Assembly: GCF_018860915.1 (NCBI RefSeq)
Contig: NZ_JAHKQD010000044.1
Coordinates: forward strand, 114,260-178,259
DNA length: 64,000 nt
Direction of reading: 5' to 3'
From: Colwellia sp. C2M11
Lineage (GTDB): Bacteria > Pseudomonadota > Gammaproteobacteria > Enterobacterales > Alteromonadaceae
The notes under the pieces were generated by a model, which was given only the letters and a program-made list of their open reading frames with translations, searched no databases and had not been told where the DNA came from. A program made the position numbers and the translations under genes. Positions 16,883 to 26,406 of the stretch are shown here, piece by piece (positions within the stretch are counted from its first letter, which is position 1; each line of letters starts with the position of its first letter).

Positions 16883-19800
16883 GTGACCAAAGCTAATAAC
16901 CGTATGACGATTAAGCAAAATTTAATTTTTGGCTTTTCTGCTATTAGTGCCATTTTATTTGCGGCTGTATGCACAACGTTAATCCTGACGAATATTATAA
17001 ATAAAACAACGAAAGAAATTGTTGAAGAAAGAATGCCCTCAACAGAAAAGAGTTCTTTCATGCTAACGGGGATTAATAGCTCGTTGGCTTCTCTTGGTGG
17101 TTGGTTAATTACCGGTAATGAAAGGTTCAAAAAAGATAGAAATAATACTTGGGAAGTTATTGATTTAACAACGATAAAAATAGATTCTTTGTCAACTAAA
17201 TGGGAGTCACAAGAAAGTATTGAGAAGTGGAGCGAAGTAAAGCTATATTTAGAAAAATTCAAACAGATACAGCAAAAGGTTGAAGATATCGGTCATACCT
17301 TGGAAGAAAAGCCTGCTAATAAAATTCTAATTGAGCAAGCTAACCCAATTAAATCAGACATGTTTCGTTTTATATCACTTATGATTGATTCTGAAAAAAA
17401 TCATGTCCCTGATAGCGTACAAAAAATATCCATATTAACAGCACTTCGTGCTTCGATGGGTTACGGGGGGATGATACATAATTTTAAAAACTATGTATTG
17501 CGCGGTAATGATAAGTCTCACCAAGCTTTTGAAGAGTCCATTAACAAATCACGCGCGCTTTTAGATGAATATATAAAGTATCCAATGAGTGATGAAGAGC
17601 TGCTTGCGGTTGATATTATTAGCCAAGTTATTACTCATTATTCTGAAAATAGTATGCTTATTAAAGTTGTTGAAAATGAAGGTAATACACCAGAAATAAC
17701 GGATAATGAAGTAAAAGTTGATGATAGTACCGCTATTGAAGCTTTAACTTTTCTTGATAATGTAAATGCTTCTGCAACTTCAGGTAAACAGCAAATAGCC
17801 TCAAAAATGCGTGTTTTATTAGGATATAATGGATTTATTCATCACTATAAAAACTATTTACTTCGTAAAACGGCTAGTAGAAAAAATCAAGCTGAGATTG
17901 CTTTAGATGAAGTAGTGAAAGTGATTAACTTATATCGCTTGCAAAATTTAACCTCAAGTGAACGTTCAGCACTACAAGACTTAGAAAGAGTCGTAAAATC
18001 CTATCGTATCTTATTAATCAATGCAGAAAAACTCGTTTTAAGTGGAGCAGATGCAAGAGCGATAGATAGAAGTGCTCGTATTGACGACCAGCCGGCACTA
18101 AAAGCATTGGCCTTTATTGATGAGTCAATTGCCAATTCATTACGTGATCCAGAGGAAGCGATAAAACTTCAATCTGCTACATTGCAAGATCGTGCTCGAT
18201 TACTGGGTACTATGTCTGATTTTAGGAATACATTAAGTTCAACTTTTGATGAATTACAGTCATTTCTTATTACGGGGCAAGAAGAGCATTATCAATTGTT
18301 TCAAACGCAATGGCATAGTAATACTGAAGAGTTTACTATGCTCAAAAAGCTTCAATATTTAATGTTACCAGAGCAGCTAAGTGCCTTTGAAAAGCTAACA
18401 GCCTCACGTGAAATTTTTACTCCATTACCTGAACAAATGTTTGATATTCGTCGCTCTGAACGTTGGAATATGACTAATTATTTACTTGCCACTGAAGTTA
18501 TGCCACTTACAGAGAAAATACTCGGGTTACTTGCCGGTGAGCGAAATGAAGAAGGGAGACGTGATGGGGGGTTAGCCAAAAGTGAACGAGTACAGCTTGC
18601 GATGATCGCAAAAGATAATGCTTATTCAGTGGCTCAACTGAATGCAATACAATGGTTATTGCTATTAACTGGGTTGGGTACGGCGTTCTTTATTGGTAAA
18701 AAAACTGAAAAATCAATTACAGAGCCATTAAAGAATATTACTGAAGCGATGACAAAAATTGCATCTGGTGGATCTGTTATTAATATAGAAGAATCGAATC
18801 AAGCAGGAGAAATTGGGCACTTAACTAAAGCTGCTAGCATATTTCAGCAATCAGCCTTGAAAACCGAAGATGAAAACTGGAAAAAAACACAAATTGCACG
18901 TATTTCGGAAAAAGCTCAACAATCTGACACCTTGGATGATTTTTGTCGAGAGGTTATTGATCAATTAACGCCATTAATAAACGGAGCGGTTGGCGTGTTC
19001 TATCTTTATAAACCTGAAGCAGAGCTTTTACAAATAGAAGCTAGCTATAGCTTTGTTCAGAAGGAAAGTATTCAAACAAGCTTCAAATTAAGGGAAGGCA
19101 TTATTGGGCAATCAGCCTTTGAGCAGCAAAATATAATTTTATCTCCTGTACCTGAAGATTTTATTACCGTGTCCTCTGCATTAGGTGATTCGCAACCCGC
19201 AACATTAATCGTGTTACCTGTTATTTATCGAAATAACTTACTAGGCGTTATTGAAATAGCAAGTTTTGATTCTTTATCGCAACTAAATCATGAGTTGCTC
19301 GAAGAAATCATACCTGTGATTGCACTCAGTTTAGAGAAACTCAACCAAGTTATTAATGCGAAAACATTATTAGAAGAAACCAAACGTCAAGCTGAGCAAT
19401 TGCAATTATCTGAAGAAGGGTTAAGAGCTTCCGAAGAAGAGTTAAGAGTATCAGAAGAAGAGTTGAGAGTTATTAACGAAGAGCTCGTTGAAAATAGTCG
19501 AGGCTTAGAAGAGAAAACACTACAATTAGAACGTGCACAATTAAAACAACGTAAAATTAACCAAACACTATCTGAGCATAATAAAGAAATTCAAGCGCAG
19601 CAAAAAGCGTTAGAAAAAGCATTAGCTGAAAATCAACAGAAAACAGAAGAAATCAGACAATCGAGTCGCTATAAATCTGAGTTTCTTGCCAATATGTCTC
19701 ATGAATTAAGAACACCATTAAATAGTTTATTGATTTTGTCTAAATCATTAGCAGAAAATGATGATGGTGATCTTAATGAAGATAATGTCGAAGCTGCTGA

Positions 19801-21784
19801 AATTATCCATGAAAGTGGTACATCTTTATTGCATCGAATTAATGAAATTTTAGATTTGTCTAAAGTTGAAGCAGGACAAATGTATATTCATAGTAATGCG
19901 ATCATATTAGATGAACTTAGTCATAGTATTAAGCGCTCTTTTAAACATGTAGCGGCAGAAAAGAAGCTTGATTTTAATGTAACATTAGATGAAAACCTAC
20001 CCGAATCAATCACATCAGATGTAGATAAAATCGTACAAATATTAGATAACTTGATCGCTAATGCTATTAAGTTTACTAAAGAAGGTAGTGTCACTTTATC
20101 AATAAAAATTCCAGAGTCTCTGCCTAATAATATCGATGAAGATATAACTGAGCCAGTGCAATTTGCCATTATTGATACCGGTATTGGTATTAATAATGAA
20201 CATTTACAAAGTATTTTTGAACCGTTCCGTCAAGAAGACGGCTCAACTAGTCGAGAATATGGAGGTACAGGCTTAGGTCTTTCAATCTCTAAAAAGTTTG
20301 CGGAATTACTTAATGGAGTTATTTTTGTTGAAAGTGAAAAAGGTAAAGGCAGTGTGTTTAGCCTTATTTTACCTAGACATTTAATTACTGAAGAACAGCA
20401 GAATGAAAAAGAGCTTATTAATACTCAAGATAAGGTATCACTAGATAACGTTAATATTCCATTAAATGATGATAACATACAACCTGATGTACAGAGTGAA
20501 ACTAAGGTTGAATTAGATGAAGATAATCGATTATTAGCCGATATCGATCTGTTTATTGACGATGATCGTGAAAATTTAACAGAAAATGATCAAGTTGTCT
20601 TGGTGGTAGAAGATGATATTCATTTTGCGCAAATATTAGTTAAACGGATAAATAAGCAAGGCTTTAAAGCAATTGCGACCGGCAATCCATATGACGCTTT
20701 ATGCTTGGCTAAGTTATTACAACCTATGGGGATTGTACTTGATGTCGAGTTGCCTCAAATGGATGGTATTGAAGTGTATAAACAATTAAATGCTATTGCT
20801 AAAACACACGACATACCTGTTCACTTTATGTCAGCTTCTAATGCCGCACTAAGAGCACAAGCCATAGGTGGAGCAAATTACTTTACTAAGCCGGTTACCC
20901 GAGAGCAAATAGATGAAGCAATTCATGGTTTTTCAATTAATTGTAATAATGAATTACAAAGCGTATTAATTATTGATAGTGAGCCTGAAACACGGAGTTT
21001 TGCGTGTGAGCAATTTCAGACAAAAGAAGGGATAGAGGTTTTTGAGGCAGCCACAGGGGAAGAGGCCTTAACACAATTACAAAAGCATAATATTGATTGT
21101 ATTATTTTAGAACTTAATTTACCTGATATTAATGGTACAGAATTACTAGAAAAAATTAATGCTTTGTCTGAAGAGCCAATGCCGCAAGTTGTTATTTATT
21201 CATCGAAAGATTTATCTGATGAAGAAGTGAGAGTGTTAAGACAATTTACGGATAGCTTAATATTAAAAGACGGTAGTTTTGTCGAAAGGTTACAAGACGA
21301 AGTTATGTTGTTTTTAGATAGTGTTAAAGAAAATCAAGGGAAAGCCTCTTCTGAACATGCACTTGATAAGTATCCAAATTATAATACCGATGCAAACCCT
21401 GCTTATGAAACTGCGCTTGAAGGTAAAACAGTACTCGTTGTTGATGATGATATGAGAAATACTTTTGCATTATCAAGAGCGTTAAGTGATAAAGGCATGA
21501 AAGTACTGATGTCAAAAGACGGCGCGCAAAGCTTAACAATGTTAGAACAAAATCCTCAGGTTGATATTGTGTTAATGGACTCTATGATGCCTGGCATGGA
21601 CGGGAATGAAGCAACAAAAATTATTCGTAGTAAAGAGAAGTATGCTGATATGCCTATATTAATGGTTACTGCAAAAACGATGAAAGGCGATCGTGAGGCT
21701 AGTATGGTCTCAGGAGCTAGTGATTATCTATCTAAACCTATTAATATGGATAAATTATTATCAATGATGAGAGCTTGGCTATAA
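16883..21784 (+). CDS. Very large hybrid sensor kinase with GAF and three receiver domains
   Basis: A 1633-aa inner-membrane kinase. TM1 is about 15-36; a long helical extracytoplasmic region (about 37-588) contains two copies of a module with motifs MIHNFKNYVLR and FIHHYKNYLLR; TM2 is about 590-610; then HAMP, GAF (about 690-830) and a Glu-rich coiled coil with repeated SEEELR units (about 845-925). HisKA has His940 in FLANMSHELRTPLN; the ATPase has NAIKF, DTGIGI, FRQEDGS and GGTGLGLSIS. Receivers: REC1 with Asp1287, REC2 with Glu1410 where the phospho-Asp should be and a broken acidic pocket (LIIDSEPE), REC3 with Asp1566 and VTAK/KP motifs. It starts with GTG 16883. CheR, CheB and a GGDEF-EAL regulator follow closely, so it heads a methylation-linked signalling operon. 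Confidence 0.94.
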   Translation: MTKANNRMTIKQNLIFGFSAISAILFAAVCTTLILTNIINKTTKEIVEERMPSTEKSSFMLTGINSSLASLGGWLITGNERFKKDRNNTWEVIDLTTIKIDSLSTKWESQESIEKWSEVKLYLEKFKQIQQKVEDIGHTLEEKPANKILIEQANPIKSDMFRFISLMIDSEKNHVPDSVQKISILTALRASMGYGGMIHNFKNYVLRGNDKSHQAFEESINKSRALLDEYIKYPMSDEELLAVDIISQVITHYSENSMLIKVVENEGNTPEITDNEVKVDDSTAIEALTFLDNVNASATSGKQQIASKMRVLLGYNGFIHHYKNYLLRKTASRKNQAEIALDEVVKVINLYRLQNLTSSERSALQDLERVVKSYRILLINAEKLVLSGADARAIDRSARIDDQPALKALAFIDESIANSLRDPEEAIKLQSATLQDRARLLGTMSDFRNTLSSTFDELQSFLITGQEEHYQLFQTQWHSNTEEFTMLKKLQYLMLPEQLSAFEKLTASREIFTPLPEQMFDIRRSERWNMTNYLLATEVMPLTEKILGLLAGERNEEGRRDGGLAKSERVQLAMIAKDNAYSVAQLNAIQWLLLLTGLGTAFFIGKKTEKSITEPLKNITEAMTKIASGGSVINIEESNQAGEIGHLTKAASIFQQSALKTEDENWKKTQIARISEKAQQSDTLDDFCREVIDQLTPLINGAVGVFYLYKPEAELLQIEASYSFVQKESIQTSFKLREGIIGQSAFEQQNIILSPVPEDFITVSSALGDSQPATLIVLPVIYRNNLLGVIEIASFDSLSQLNHELLEEIIPVIALSLEKLNQVINAKTLLEETKRQAEQLQLSEEGLRASEEELRVSEEELRVINEELVENSRGLEEKTLQLERAQLKQRKINQTLSEHNKEIQAQQKALEKALAENQQKTEEIRQSSRYKSEFLANMSHELRTPLNSLLILSKSLAENDDGDLNEDNVEAAEIIHESGTSLLHRINEILDLSKVEAGQMYIHSNAIILDELSHSIKRSFKHVAAEKKLDFNVTLDENLPESITSDVDKIVQILDNLIANAIKFTKEGSVTLSIKIPESLPNNIDEDITEPVQFAIIDTGIGINNEHLQSIFEPFRQEDGSTSREYGGTGLGLSISKKFAELLNGVIFVESEKGKGSVFSLILPRHLITEEQQNEKELINTQDKVSLDNVNIPLNDDNIQPDVQSETKVELDEDNRLLADIDLFIDDDRENLTENDQVVLVVEDDIHFAQILVKRINKQGFKAIATGNPYDALCLAKLLQPMGIVLDVELPQMDGIEVYKQLNAIAKTHDIPVHFMSASNAALRAQAIGGANYFTKPVTREQIDEAIHGFSINCNNELQSVLIIDSEPETRSFACEQFQTKEGIEVFEAATGEEALTQLQKHNIDCIILELNLPDINGTELLEKINALSEEPMPQVVIYSSKDLSDEEVRVLRQFTDSLILKDGSFVERLQDEVMLFLDSVKENQGKASSEHALDKYPNYNTDANPAYETALEGKTVLVVDDDMRNTFALSRALSDKGMKVLMSKDGAQSLTMLEQNPQVDIVLMDSMMPGMDGNEATKIIRSKEKYADMPILMVTAKTMKGDREASMVSGASDYLSKPINMDKLLSMMRAWL

Positions 21785-21799
21785 CTATAGGAGTAAAGG

Positions 21800-22633
21800 A
21801 TGGCTACTAGTATTGAAGATATTGAAATTCAATTGTTCCTTCAGGCGGTTAAACTTCGATATGGTTACGATTATCAAGATTACACTCATGCCTCTTTAAA
21901 ACGACGTTTACGCTTATTAAAAAATAATAGTAAAGTTGAATTTATTAGCGATATGATTCATAAAGTTTTACATGAAGATGATTTTTTAAAGGAAGTGATT
22001 GATCATTTTTCGGTAACTGTTACTGAAATGTTTCGAGATCCTGACTTTTTTAGAGATTTACGAACCTATGTATTACCGGCGCTGAAATCCTATCCACGAC
22101 TTAATATATGGATCGCTGGTTGTGCAACAGGTGAAGAAGTTTTTTCATTAGCGATATTGCTACATGAAGAAGGGCTATTACAACGCTCTACTATTTATGC
22201 AACGGATATAAATAAAAAAAATTTAGATATTGCTAAAAGTGGTATTTTTGCTTTAGAGCGTGTTCCTGATTATACGAGAAACTATCAAGCAATGGGAGGG
22301 AAAGCCTCTTTTTCTGATTATTATCATTCTCGATATTCTCGTGCAAAGTTGGCGGACTGTATTTTGGAACATATTGTTTTCAATGAACATAACTTGGCAG
22401 CGGATAGTGTTTTTGGTGAAATGCAATTAATCTTGTGTAGGAATGTTATGATTTATTTTAATGAAACATTACAAGATCGATCTATTGCTCTATTTTATCA
22501 AAGTTTAGTGCGTAGTGGATTTCTGTGTTTAGGTACGAAAGAGTCCTTACGTGCTTTTAAGCAAAAAGAACAATTCACCACAATATCGAAAGTAAATAAA
22601 ATTTATCATAAGTTATTACCAACCATAGGTTGA
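21800..22633 (+). CDS. cheR: CheR-type protein-glutamate methyltransferase
   Basis: Methylates glutamates of signalling proteins with SAM. The 277-aa protein has the CheR N-terminal helical domain (YGYDYQDYTHASLKRRL, with the Arg-rich face), the VTEMFRDPDFF motif, the SAM loop IWIAGCATGEEVFSLAI, the acidic ATDIN and the C-terminal LILCRNVMIYFN. It has no pentapeptide tether domain. It begins 15 bp after the hybrid kinase with a GGAG ribosome binding site and overlaps the spacer of cheB. With no chemoreceptor gene nearby, the likely substrate is the kinase itself or a remote receptor (inferred). Confidence 0.93.
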   Translation: MATSIEDIEIQLFLQAVKLRYGYDYQDYTHASLKRRLRLLKNNSKVEFISDMIHKVLHEDDFLKEVIDHFSVTVTEMFRDPDFFRDLRTYVLPALKSYPRLNIWIAGCATGEEVFSLAILLHEEGLLQRSTIYATDINKKNLDIAKSGIFALERVPDYTRNYQAMGGKASFSDYYHSRYSRAKLADCILEHIVFNEHNLAADSVFGEMQLILCRNVMIYFNETLQDRSIALFYQSLVRSGFLCLGTKESLRAFKQKEQFTTISKVNKIYHKLLPTIG

Positions 22634-22650
22634 ACGAAAAGGATTTTGAA

Positions 22651-23229
22651 ATGACTTCTTATATTGCTGTTATTATCGGGTGCTCAACCGGCGGTGTTAA
22701 CGCGCTTTGCAAAATATTATCAGGAATACCTAAGGAATTTCCACTGCCTATTATTGTCGTATCGCATTTATCTCCTAATGCAATTAGCATGTTATCAACC
22801 GTTTTAGATAACAATACTGAGTTAAGCGTTATAGATGCAGAAGAGAAAGTTTTACCTAAAGCTCATCATGTTTATACCGCGCCGCCTAACTATCATTTAT
22901 TAATTGATGATAATGGTAAGTTTGCTTTAAATGTGGATCCTAAAGTTTGTTTCTCTCGTCCTTCTATAGACGTATCTTTTGAAACAGCTGCTGAATATTA
23001 TCGAGAAAACTTAATTTCTATTATTTTAACCGGTGCAAACTCAGATGGCACGGAAGGTGCTAGGATGGTTAAAAATAATGGTGGTTTAGTTATAGTACAA
23101 GCACCAGAAACGGCTGAAGCTAAATCAATGCCTGAAAGTGTTATAAACGCAGGTTACGCTGATCATATTATCCCTCTACAAGATATTTCAGCTAAGTTGT
23201 TAGAATTAACGAATTGGAAACCTATATGA
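22651..23229 (+). CDS. cheB: Receiver-less CheB-type methylesterase
   Basis: Removes methyl groups (and deamidates glutamine) from methylated signalling proteins. The protein of about 192 aa is only the CheB catalytic domain: Ser in GCSTGGVNAL, His in VVSHLSP and Asp in TGANSDGTEGA form the triad, and the MPESVINAGYAD motif is present. The usual N-terminal receiver domain is missing, so activity is not gated by CheA phosphorylation in cis. I chose ATG 22651 (AAGGA 10 bp upstream) over a TTG at 22630 that overlaps the cheR stop. Its own stop overlaps the next start (ATGA). Confidence 0.92.
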   Translation: MTSYIAVIIGCSTGGVNALCKILSGIPKEFPLPIIVVSHLSPNAISMLSTVLDNNTELSVIDAEEKVLPKAHHVYTAPPNYHLLIDDNGKFALNVDPKVCFSRPSIDVSFETAAEYYRENLISIILTGANSDGTEGARMVKNNGGLVIVQAPETAEAKSMPESVINAGYADHIIPLQDISAKLLELTNWKPI

Positions 23230-25349
23230 ATGTTGATAGTACACCTAAGATACTTATTGTAGACGATACACCTGCGAACTTAGTTGCTTTAAAATTACTC
23301 TTGAAAAAAGTAAAGGCCGAGGTGATCAAAGCAAGTTCAGGTGCAGAAGCGTTACAGTTAACACTAGAGCATGATTTTGCGCTTATTTTATTAGATGCAC
23401 ATATGCCTGAAATGGATGGCTATGAAACTGCTGAAATATTAGGCTCTACCTTGGGTACGAATACCATTCCTATTATTTTTGTAACGGCTGCTTATAAAGA
23501 TGAAGTGCATCGTTTAAAAGGTTATCGGTCAGGTGCGGTAGATTATATTCAAAAACCGATTGAAGATCATATTCTTATCTCTAAAGTTAATGTGTTTTTA
23601 GAGTTATATAATCAGAGTTCTGAGTTAAAATCGCTCAGTGAGAATCTTGAATTATTAGTACAAGAGCGTACCGAAGAATTACGTAGAACCAATAAGATCG
23701 CTAGTATTGGAGGATGGAAACTTAGCTTAGATCTTAAATATGTTATTTTATCAGATCAAGCGTTAGAAATACTGAATATTACTGAGTATTTAGCAGAGCA
23801 AGAAATTCCAATTAATGAATTTATGAAAAAAATTCATGAAGACGATAGGGAAGGAGCTTTGCTTGCATTTAGTAAAATTCTTAAACATCCTAGAAAAGAA
23901 ATTACCTTTGAATTTAGGTTTGTTGGCAATGAAGAAGAGCTTCGTACAGCCAACATCATTATCAACGCGATGAAAGATAAGTCCATTTCATTTGTTGGCG
24001 CAATACAAGATATTACCGACCGAAAAGAGTCAGAGCGTGCGGTGCAGTTTATGGCGCAGTATGATGCATTAACCCAACTACCTAATCGCTATTTATTTAA
24101 TGATCGTTTAGATATCGCTTTTGCTACCGCGACAAGGTTGAAAACAAAAGTTAATTTAATAATGATTGATCTTGATCATTTCAAAGATATTAACGATACC
24201 TTGGGTCACCCTATTGGTGATTTATTATTAATAGAAGTTGCGAAACGTTTACTTGGTTGTGTTAGGGATACTGATACTGTGGCCCGATTAGGCGGGGATG
24301 AATTTGCGATTATTGCACTTGAAACACAAAGTGGGTTAACAATTAACACCCTAACAGAGCGTTGTTTGCAATCATTAGCTCAACCTTTTCAACTTGATGG
24401 TCATACAGTACACACAGCAGGTAGTATAGGGGTTGCTGTTTTTCCTGATGATGGCAAAAATCAAGAAAAAATCATTAAGTGTGCAGATATCGCTTTGTAT
24501 GAGTCAAAAGAAAACGGTCGCAATGGTTATCATTTTTATAATCAAAAGATGGATGAATCAATTCATTTGAGGATAACGGAAGAAAAGCAATTAGCAAAGG
24601 CGATTGAAGAGGAGCAGTTAGAGCTCTATTACCAACCGCAAGTCGATCTTAAGACGAATCAAGTTATTGGTGCTGAAGCTCTCGTTCGCTGGAATCACCC
24701 AGATAAAGGTTTGCTCCTACCAGCAGATTTTATTCCTTTGGCTGAGGAAATGGGACTTATTATCCCTATGGGGAAATTAATTTTTAAGTTGGCAGCAAAA
24801 CAAATTAATTTTTGGAGCCAACATGGTATTTTAGATATTAAAATAGCCGTAAATTTATCCGTGAAACAGGTACATTATTGTGATTTCATTGACATGATAG
24901 AGAGTACTATTTTGGAATTAGACTCAGGCGCTGATATTCTTGAGTTAGAGATCCCAGAGATGGCCATGTTTGAAGGGGCGCAAAACAGTAATGATATATT
25001 TGATAAATTGAGGGAAAAAGGGATCACGTTAGTTGTCGATAATTTTGGTACAGGCTTTTCGTCAATGCTCAATTTAAAGCAGATTTCTGCAGAGTTCTTG
25101 AAAATAGATCGTCTTTTTATTAAGAATGTCGCCAATGATGCTGTAGATGCAAAAATATTTAAATCAATAATAGAGTTAGCTCATACATTGAAAATGAAAG
25201 TTATTGCAGAAGGAGTAGAGACATCGAATCAGCTTGATTATTTATTGAATAATGGTTGTGATGTCGCTCAAGGCTTTATCTACAGTAAGCCTATTCCAGC
25301 TAATGAATTTATTGATTGGTTAAAAAGGTATAAAAATAGGGCTACCTAA
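23226..25349 (+). CDS. REC-PAS-GGDEF-EAL cyclic-di-GMP regulator
   Basis: A 707-aa cytosolic response regulator. REC is about 1-120 (ILIVDDTPAN, phospho-Asp in LILLDAHMPEMDG, VTAAYK, KPIE); a coiled coil and PAS-like domain follow (about 120-285). GGDEF (about 290-445) has intact LGGDEF preceded by an RDTD inhibitory-site motif, so it should make c-di-GMP and be feedback-inhibited. EAL (about 460-700) keeps EALVRW, the Asn of NLSVKQ, KIDR and AEGVET, but reads VVDNFGTGFSS where active phosphodiesterases have DDFGTG, and EIPE for E-T-E. The phosphodiesterase half may thus be weak or silent. Start ATG 23226 overlaps cheB by four bases; last gene of the operon. Confidence 0.94.
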   Translation: MNVDSTPKILIVDDTPANLVALKLLLKKVKAEVIKASSGAEALQLTLEHDFALILLDAHMPEMDGYETAEILGSTLGTNTIPIIFVTAAYKDEVHRLKGYRSGAVDYIQKPIEDHILISKVNVFLELYNQSSELKSLSENLELLVQERTEELRRTNKIASIGGWKLSLDLKYVILSDQALEILNITEYLAEQEIPINEFMKKIHEDDREGALLAFSKILKHPRKEITFEFRFVGNEEELRTANIIINAMKDKSISFVGAIQDITDRKESERAVQFMAQYDALTQLPNRYLFNDRLDIAFATATRLKTKVNLIMIDLDHFKDINDTLGHPIGDLLLIEVAKRLLGCVRDTDTVARLGGDEFAIIALETQSGLTINTLTERCLQSLAQPFQLDGHTVHTAGSIGVAVFPDDGKNQEKIIKCADIALYESKENGRNGYHFYNQKMDESIHLRITEEKQLAKAIEEEQLELYYQPQVDLKTNQVIGAEALVRWNHPDKGLLLPADFIPLAEEMGLIIPMGKLIFKLAAKQINFWSQHGILDIKIAVNLSVKQVHYCDFIDMIESTILELDSGADILELEIPEMAMFEGAQNSNDIFDKLREKGITLVVDNFGTGFSSMLNLKQISAEFLKIDRLFIKNVANDAVDAKIFKSIIELAHTLKMKVIAEGVETSNQLDYLLNNGCDVAQGFIYSKPIPANEFIDWLKRYKNRAT

Positions 25350-25373
25350 TGTGCTTATGCAGGTGTAGACAGG

Positions 25374-26036
25374 TTAAATATACCAATAAATCATTAGAAA
25401 ATGACAAGTTGCACCGCCTAAAACAAATAAGTGCCAAATAGCATGGTTAAAAAGAATCTTTTTTTGAACATAGAAAAAAACACCTAGTACATAAACCAGA
25501 CCACCTATTGCTAATAAATTAACGGCATTGCTAGGAAGAATATTGTATAACTTCTCTATGATAGTAAAAGATATAAATCCCATACCAAGATAGGTAACTA
25601 GCGATGTTTTTTTATATTTATCACCAAATTTAATTTTGAAGAATATCCCTCCTAACGCAATAAACCAGATAACGGCCATTAAACTATAACCTAAAGTACC
25701 TTTCATACTTAGTAATAATAGTGGTGTATAAGTCCCCGCTATAAGTAAATATATAGCGCAATGATCGAGCAGTTTAAATAACTTTTTTGAACGCTCATTT
25801 GTAACACCATGGTAAAACGTTGAAGCACAAAAAAGTGCAAACAAGCTTGTACCATAAATACTAAAACTGATAATGCGCATAGTATGATTACTAATAGAAT
25901 AACTTACTGATGTATTAGTAACCGAGTTATTTAGTAATAAAAATAATGCGACAAGACTAAGTAAGGCACCCAAGCCATGGCTTATGGTATTAGCTAGCTC
26001 TTCATTTTTACTATAGTGAGATACTTTACTGGTCAT
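25374..26036 (-). CDS. Hemolysin III / PAQR family membrane protein
   Basis: A 220-aa inner-membrane protein with seven predicted segments. The family signatures are NTISHGLGALLSLVAL, the ASTFYHG motif, LLDHCAIYLLIAGTYTPLLL, and the C-terminal HAIWHLFVLGGATCHF with conserved His residues that bind metal in PAQR relatives. Despite the family name, haemolysis is not shown for most members; some affect membrane lipids. It is convergent with the GGDEF-EAL gene, with 24 bp between stops. Confidence 0.93.
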   Translation of the reverse strand: MTSKVSHYSKNEELANTISHGLGALLSLVALFLLLNNSVTNTSVSYSISNHTMRIISFSIYGTSLFALFCASTFYHGVTNERSKKLFKLLDHCAIYLLIAGTYTPLLLLSMKGTLGYSLMAVIWFIALGGIFFKIKFGDKYKKTSLVTYLGMGFISFTIIEKLYNILPSNAVNLLAIGGLVYVLGVFFYVQKKILFNHAIWHLFVLGGATCHFLMIYWYI

Positions 26037-26139
26037 AACTCTACCTTTTTATTAGCCTTGCAGCTTAAATTATTATGAGATTAACTATTTTGAAACTAAA
26101 AGTTGGTAGCGCTATACAAATAAGTATGCAAAGAAATAT

Positions 26140-26162
26140 TTAGCTCTCTTTTTGAGAGCTAA
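26140..26162. terminator. Hairpin after the EF-hand gene
   Basis: TTAGCTCTC and GAGAGCTAA form a 9-bp stem around a five-base loop. It lies between the minus-strand EF-hand gene and the PAQR gene. There is no strong T run on the minus strand, so termination is possible but not certain. Confidence 0.5.
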
Positions 26163-26187
26163 GGTATGAAAGGAGTTACAAATACAA

Positions 26188-26406
26188 TTACAGAGCTAAT
26201 TCTATAACCATTTCTTTTAATTCATCTTTAGAGATAGAATTACTATGATTTTTATCAAAGCGATTAAAAATAGACTCACACATACGAATGCCCTTGTCTT
26301 GTAATAACACATCAATAAGTTCAACGAATTCAGAGCGGCTAATTACACCATCTTTATCTTCATCAAATACTTCAAATAACTCATCTACCCATTGATTTAA
26401 TTCCAT
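26188..26406 (-). CDS. Small two-EF-hand calcium-binding protein
   Basis: A 72-aa protein made almost wholly of an EF-hand pair. Loop 1 is DEDKDGVISRSE (about 15-26), a canonical 12-residue calcium loop with Gly at position 6. Loop 2 is DKNHSNSISKDE (about 49-60), where Asn replaces the usual Gly at position 6, as some functional loops do. Helices before and after are amphipathic, as in half a calmodulin. There is no signal peptide, so it should be cytosolic. The partner is unknown. A GGGG-rich ribosome binding site lies upstream of the ATG at 26406. Confidence 0.9.
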   Translation of the reverse strand: MELNQWVDELFEVFDEDKDGVISRSEFVELIDVLLQDKGIRMCESIFNRFDKNHSNSISKDELKEMVIELAL

